From assembly GCF_030063135.1 (NCBI RefSeq), contig NZ_JASISO010000007.1, positions 1 to 64,000 of the forward strand: a DNA stretch of 64,000 bases, in the 5' to 3' direction. The translations under genes and the position numbers were made by a program. This stretch comes from Streptomyces sp. G-G2 (GTDB lineage: Bacteria > Actinomycetota > Actinomycetes > Streptomycetales > Streptomycetaceae). Shown one piece after another: positions 59,543-64,000 of this stretch (its first letter is position 1; each line of letters begins with the position of its first letter). The notes under the pieces are model-generated. The model did not search any database, was not told the DNA's origin, and saw only the letters and a list, made by a program, of their open reading frames with translations.

Positions 59543-59566
59543 ATACTCGGTATACATACTGAGTAT
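59543..59566 (+). promoter_or_regulatory. PadR autoregulatory operator overlapping its start codon
   Basis: A 24-base dyad matches its reverse complement at 10 of 12 paired positions. ATACTC at 59543-59548 pairs with GAGTAT at 59561-59566, and a central GTATAC lies between. The ATG at 59565 is inside it. A -35-like TTGCGT (59529-59534) and -10-like TATACA (59551-59556) would start transcription at or just before the ATG, implying a leaderless mRNA repressed by PadR. Confidence 0.7.
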
Positions 59567-60222
59567 GTCTATCCGCCATGGCCTTCTCGCCCTGCTGGAA
59601 CGAGGGCCCCGTTACGGCTCCCAGCTGCGCACCGAGTTCGAATCCCGGACCGGTTCCACCTGGCCGCTCAACGTCGGCCAGGTCTATACGACCCTCGCCC
59701 GGCTGGAGCGCGACGGGCTCGTCGCCCCCGGCGGCGAGGACTCCGCCGGGCACACGCTCTACGCCATCACCGACACCGGCCGCCACGAACTGCACGCCTG
59801 GTACGAGCGCCCCGTCGACCGCACCAACCCGCCCCGCGACGAGCTGTCGATCAAGCTCGCGATGGCCGTCGGCGCCCCCGGCGTCGACATCCGCGCCGTC
59901 ATCCAGGCCCAGCGCCACGCCACCATCCAAGCGATGCAGGACTACACCCGGCTCAAGGCGCAGGCACTGGCCGCCGTCGAGAGCGGGCGGTCCGGCGAAC
60001 GGGACGACGTGGCCTGGCTGCTCGTCCTCGAACAGCTCATCTTCCAGAGCGAGGCCGAGGCGCGCTGGCTCGACCACTCCGAATCCCGGCTGGTACGGCT
60101 CTCCGTCCTGGCCGAACGGAGAGCCGCGCCGCCCGCACCGCCCACGGCCGCACCCGATACCGCGGACGGCCCCGACGCCGTCGCCGCCACCACCGCACAG
60201 CCGTCCCAGGGGGGACTCCCGC

Positions 60223-60230
<8 letters not shown>
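59565..60230 (+). CDS. PadR-family transcriptional regulator
   Basis: The 221-residue protein has the PadR winged helix at the N-terminus (about 1-80, MSIRHGLLALLERGPRYGSQ, then NVGQVYTTLARLERDGLVA). A C-terminal helical dimerisation domain has DYTRLKAQALAAVESGRSGE and AWLLVLEQLIFQSEAEARWL. An Ala/Pro-rich tail follows. It is the first gene of an operon with an ABC transporter, overlapping it by eight bases. A dyad overlapping its start codon indicates self-repression, typical for PadR genes controlling MacB/FtsX-like transporters. Confidence 0.93.
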
Positions 60231-61034
<804 letters not shown>

Positions 61035-61038
<4 letters not shown>

Positions 61039-63881
61039 GGACCTGGTACCACTCCTGGATCGCCGCCCTGCGGATCGCCCGCCGCGACGCCTGGCGCGCC
61101 AAGGGCCGCAGCGCCCTGGTCCTCGCCATGCTCGCCCTGCCGATCCTCGGCGTGAGCGCCGCCGACCTGACCCTGCGCAGCGCCCAGCTCACCCCCCAGC
61201 AGAAGCTCGACCGCCGGATGGGCGCCGCCGACGCCGAGCTGCGCGGCACTGGCCTGGGCGTGCCCGTCTACCAGCAGCCCGACGCCGAGAACTACGCACC
61301 GGTCGGGGGCTTCGCCTCCTACACACCGCCCCAGAGCGGGCGGCCGGACACCGACGCCACGCCCGCGCTGCCGGCCAACGCCGAGAGCGTCAAGGACAGC
61401 CGCGGCTACGGCAAGATGCGCACCACGCACGGCCTGCTCGACATGCAAATGCGTGAGCTGGACACCGCCAGCCCGCTGGTCAAGGGCCTGATCACGCTCA
61501 CCGGCGGGCAGCTGCCGAAGCGGCCCGGCGAGGTCATCGCCACCCACGCGTTCCTGTCGGAGGCCGGGTACTCCGTCGGCTCCGACGTGACCCCGCGCGG
61601 CATGAAGACCCCGCTCAAGATCGTCGGCTCGTACGAGATGCCCGACCAGCTCAAGGTCCCCGAGATCATCGCCCCGCCCGGGACCCTGATCGCGCCGCTC
61701 GACCGCGCCCTCACCGAGGCCGGGCTGAACGGCATCCGGCCCACCGACACCTACCTCGTGAAGGTCGGCGGCGCTGGTTTCACGTGGAACATGGTCAAGG
61801 AGGCCAACGCCAAGGGCGTCGCCGTCTACTCCCGCGCGGTGGCCCTGCACCCGCCGGCCGATTCCGAGGTGCCGTACTTCCAGCAGGAGAAGAACCGCTT
61901 CGAGCCGAACCGGTTCGGCAGCGCCACCGAGATGGCCATCGTCGCGACCGTCGTCGGCCTCGCCCTGCTGGAGGTCTGCCTGCTGGCCGGGCCCGCCTTC
62001 GCCGTGGGCGCCCGGCGCTCGCGCCGCCAGCTCGGCCTGGTCGGCGCCAACGGCGGTGACCGGCGGCACATCCGCGCGATCGTGCTCTCGGGCGGTCTCG
62101 TCCTCGGTGCCACGGCCGCCGTCATCGGCACCGCCCTCGGGGTGGCGCTCACCGCGGCGCTGCGGCCCGTCCTGGAGGAACAGCTCGGCGTCCGCTTCGG
62201 CGGGTTCAACCTCAAGCCGCTGGAGCTCGCCGGCATCGCCCTGCTCGCCGTGCTGACCGGTCTGCTGGCCGCGATCGTCCCGGCCGTCACCGCGTCCCGG
62301 CAGAGCGTCCTCGCCTCGCTCACCGGCCGCCGCGGAGTCCGCAGGTCCAACCGGATCCTGCCCCTCCTCGGTCTGCTCGCGCTCGCCGGAGGCGCGGCCA
62401 TCGCCCTCTACGGCACGGTCTCCGGAATGAGTTCCGTGGTCGTCGCGGGCGGCAGCGCCATCGCCGAACTCGGCGTCGTCGCGATGACCCCGATGCTGGT
62501 CGGCCTGTTCGGACGGACCGGGCGGTGGCTGCCGCTGTCGCCGCGGCTCGCGCTGCGCGACGCCGTACGCAACCGCGGCCGCACGGCCCCCGCCGTGGCC
62601 GCCGTACTGGCCGCCGTGGCGGGCACCGTCGCCGTGGCGACGTACCAGCACAGCAAGGACGTACAGGCCCAGCACGAGTACGTCGCCAACCTGCCCGGCG
62701 GTTCCGGGAGCATCAGGATCAACGAGGCGGGGGCCTACCGCGACGTACCCGCTGCCCGCGACGCCCTCGCCCGGCGGTACCCGCTGGGTGTACGGGCCGA
62801 TGTGGACCGGCTCGTCGTCGGCGACCCCGGCTGCGTCACCTCGGCGGGCCAGAAGGAGTGCGGCCGGGCCGAGGTCATCGTGCCCAAGGAGCAGCGCTGC
62901 CCGCTGGAGGAGGCCAAGAACGGTCCCGCCTCCTTCAGCCTCGAGGAACGCAAGAAGCTGCGCGTCGACTGGCGTTGCGTGCGGGGCCAGTACTTCGCCC
63001 GCTACGACGCGGTCGTCGCCGACGAGAAGCTGCTGACCGCGCTGGCGGTCACCGACCCGGGCACGGTGTCGGCGCTCAAGGGCGGCCGGGCGGTCTCCTT
63101 CGCCAAGCGCAACGTCAAGGACGACAAGGTCACCATCCGGCTGATCACCGACCCGGAGAAGGCCAACGAAGCGCAGTCGGCCCACAAGGAACTGCCGGGC
63201 GAGGACCGCGTGTTCCGCGTCCACCAGGCTCCGGAGTCGGCCGAGTCCTACGGGATCGAACTGATCCTGCCGCCCGCCGCCGTGAGGACGGCGGGGATCG
63301 CCACCGCTCCCTCCGGCTCGTACTTCACCCTCGACGGAAAGGTCACCTCCACCCAGGTGCAGCAACTCTCCGGGGATCTCGACCGGATGGGCCTGGACGC
63401 CAGTGTGTTCGTCGAAAAGGGCTACCAGGCGCCCTCCGACCTCGCCCTTCTGGCCCTGACCCTGTTCGCGGGTCTGGTCACCATCGGCGCGGCCGGTATC
63501 GCCACCGGCCTGGCCCAGGCGGACTCCGAGGCCGACCTGAAGACCCTGGCCGCGGTCGGCGCGCCCCCTCGGGTACGGCGCACGCTCAGCGGGTTCCAGT
63601 GCGGGGTGGTGGCCCTGATGGGGGTGGTCCTGGGCTCCCTGACCGGGATCCTGCCCGCGGCCGGGCTCCGGCTCCTCGAACGGCACGATCTGACGCGCCT
63701 CTACGAATACGCCATCGCCAACGGAAACGAGGCCGCCGGGGCCGACAAGCCCTGGGTGCCCATCGTCGTGCCGTGGGAGACCCTCGCCGGGCTGCTGATC
63801 CTGGTCCCGCTCGGGGCGGCTCTGCTCGCCGCCCTGGTCACCCGCTCCAGCGGTGCGCTGGGCCGCCGGGCCACGGACTGA
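61035..63881 (+). CDS. ABC transporter permease, FtsX/MacB-like
   Basis: The 948-residue permease has a first membrane helix near residues 24-41 and a large extracytoplasmic domain. The FtsX core of three helices at about 300-420 includes FAVGARRSRRQLGLVGANGG. A second half repeats this layout and ends with three helices, where GIATGLAQADSEADLKTLAA matches the coupling helix. The start is GTG, overlapping the ATPase gene by four bases. The DNA contains a one-mismatch parS site at 61777. Likely role is mechanical extrusion of a lipid, peptide or drug. Confidence 0.94.
61777..61790. promoter_or_regulatory. Degenerate parS-like site
   Basis: GTTTCACGTGGAAC differs from the parS core GTTTCACGTGAAAC at one base (G for A). 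It lies inside the permease gene, about 16.6 kb from the two perfect sites. Weak ParB binding is possible. Confidence 0.45.
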
Positions 63882-63888
63882 TCCCGGC

Positions 63889-63924
63889 GCCCCCGGACAG
63901 GGTGGATCACGCCCGTCCGGGGGC
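63889..63924 (+). terminator. Hairpin terminator after the permease gene
   Basis: GCCCCCGGAC (63889-63898) pairs with GTCCGGGGGC (63915-63924) around a 16-base loop, seven bases after the permease stop. Confidence 0.7.
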
Positions 63925-63964
63925 ACACCGTGTGAGTACGAAGGTGTGCGAGAGAATGGGCGGC

Positions 63965-64000
63965 ATGGAGATGCCGAGGAGTGAACGGTCGCAGGACAGC
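63965..64000 (+). CDS. Start of next gene (cut by window edge)
   Basis: An ATG at 63965 opens MEMPRSERSQDS and runs off the window; an in-frame ATG at 63971 is an alternative. GAGAATGGGCGGC upstream contains a purine-rich stretch. Twelve codons are too few to name a product. Confidence 0.45.
   Translation, partial: MEMPRSERSQDS

Overview
The window is high-GC actinobacterial chromosome, almost certainly Streptomyces. The evidence is strong third-position GC, many GTG and TTG starts, start/stop overlaps (GTGA, ATGA, TAATG), an Scr1/DUF397/RsbW-like regulatory group, PASTA kinases, a mycothiol-dependent-type enzyme, and perfect ParB binding sites of the Streptomyces consensus. From memory, the order aspS / SpoIIE phosphatase / acyl-CoA dehydrogenase / bkd operon / NarL regulator / Ser-Thr kinases / PadR-ABC matches the core region just left of oriC in S. 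coelicolor. The two parS sites fit an origin-proximal position.

Region 1 (1-9.6 kb) starts with the truncated 5' end of a transposase. A B12-riboswitch-controlled cobalt transporter pair (cbtB-cbtA) follows, next to a histidine-phosphatase-fold protein that lacks catalytic residues. Then come a sortase-fold protein without its catalytic triad, several membrane proteins including a FUSC-type protein, and a lipoprotein-sensor kinase pair with no response regulator beside it. Region 2 (9.7-19.8 kb) holds a TerF-like VWA protein with a long repeat region, aspS, a PAS-GAF-SpoIIE-HATPase regulator, pirin, a small secreted peptide, an ArsR-type regulator, SseB, and an Scr1/DUF397 pair facing a small protein and an RsbW-like ATPase.

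Region 3 (20.5-26.4 kb) is accessory. It has two parallel three-gene modules, each with a small WXG100-like protein, a large effector-like protein and a lipoprotein. They are separated by the orphaned tail of an RsbW-like gene and include a clear GC dip. Region 4 (26.5-38 kb) is core metabolism: acyl-CoA dehydrogenase, M18 aminopeptidase, an NHL/thioredoxin protein, ATP-grasp, LURP-one, nitrilase, a DinB-like enzyme and a GntR-MFS operon.

Region 5 (38-49.9 kb) holds a papain-type protease fused to a six-repeat lectin-like propeller, with a chagasin-like inhibitor gene downstream. It also has a secreted Pro/Lys-rich protein, a protein with an EF-Tu domain-2-like N-terminus, and a polymorphic toxin operon: SseB-like, WXG100-like, a 1588-residue RHS toxin, candidate immunity protein, GNAT, then an RHS remnant. 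Two perfect parS sites sit inside the RHS reading frame. Region 6 (50-64 kb) carries the branched-chain 2-oxoacid dehydrogenase operon (E1alpha, E1beta, E2) and a DevR/DosR-like regulator. Next are a PPOX-family gene behind a DosR-type box, two divergent PknB-type kinases, and a PadR-ABC-permease operon whose operator overlaps its own start codon. The last bases begin another gene.

No rRNA, tRNA or CRISPR array was seen.
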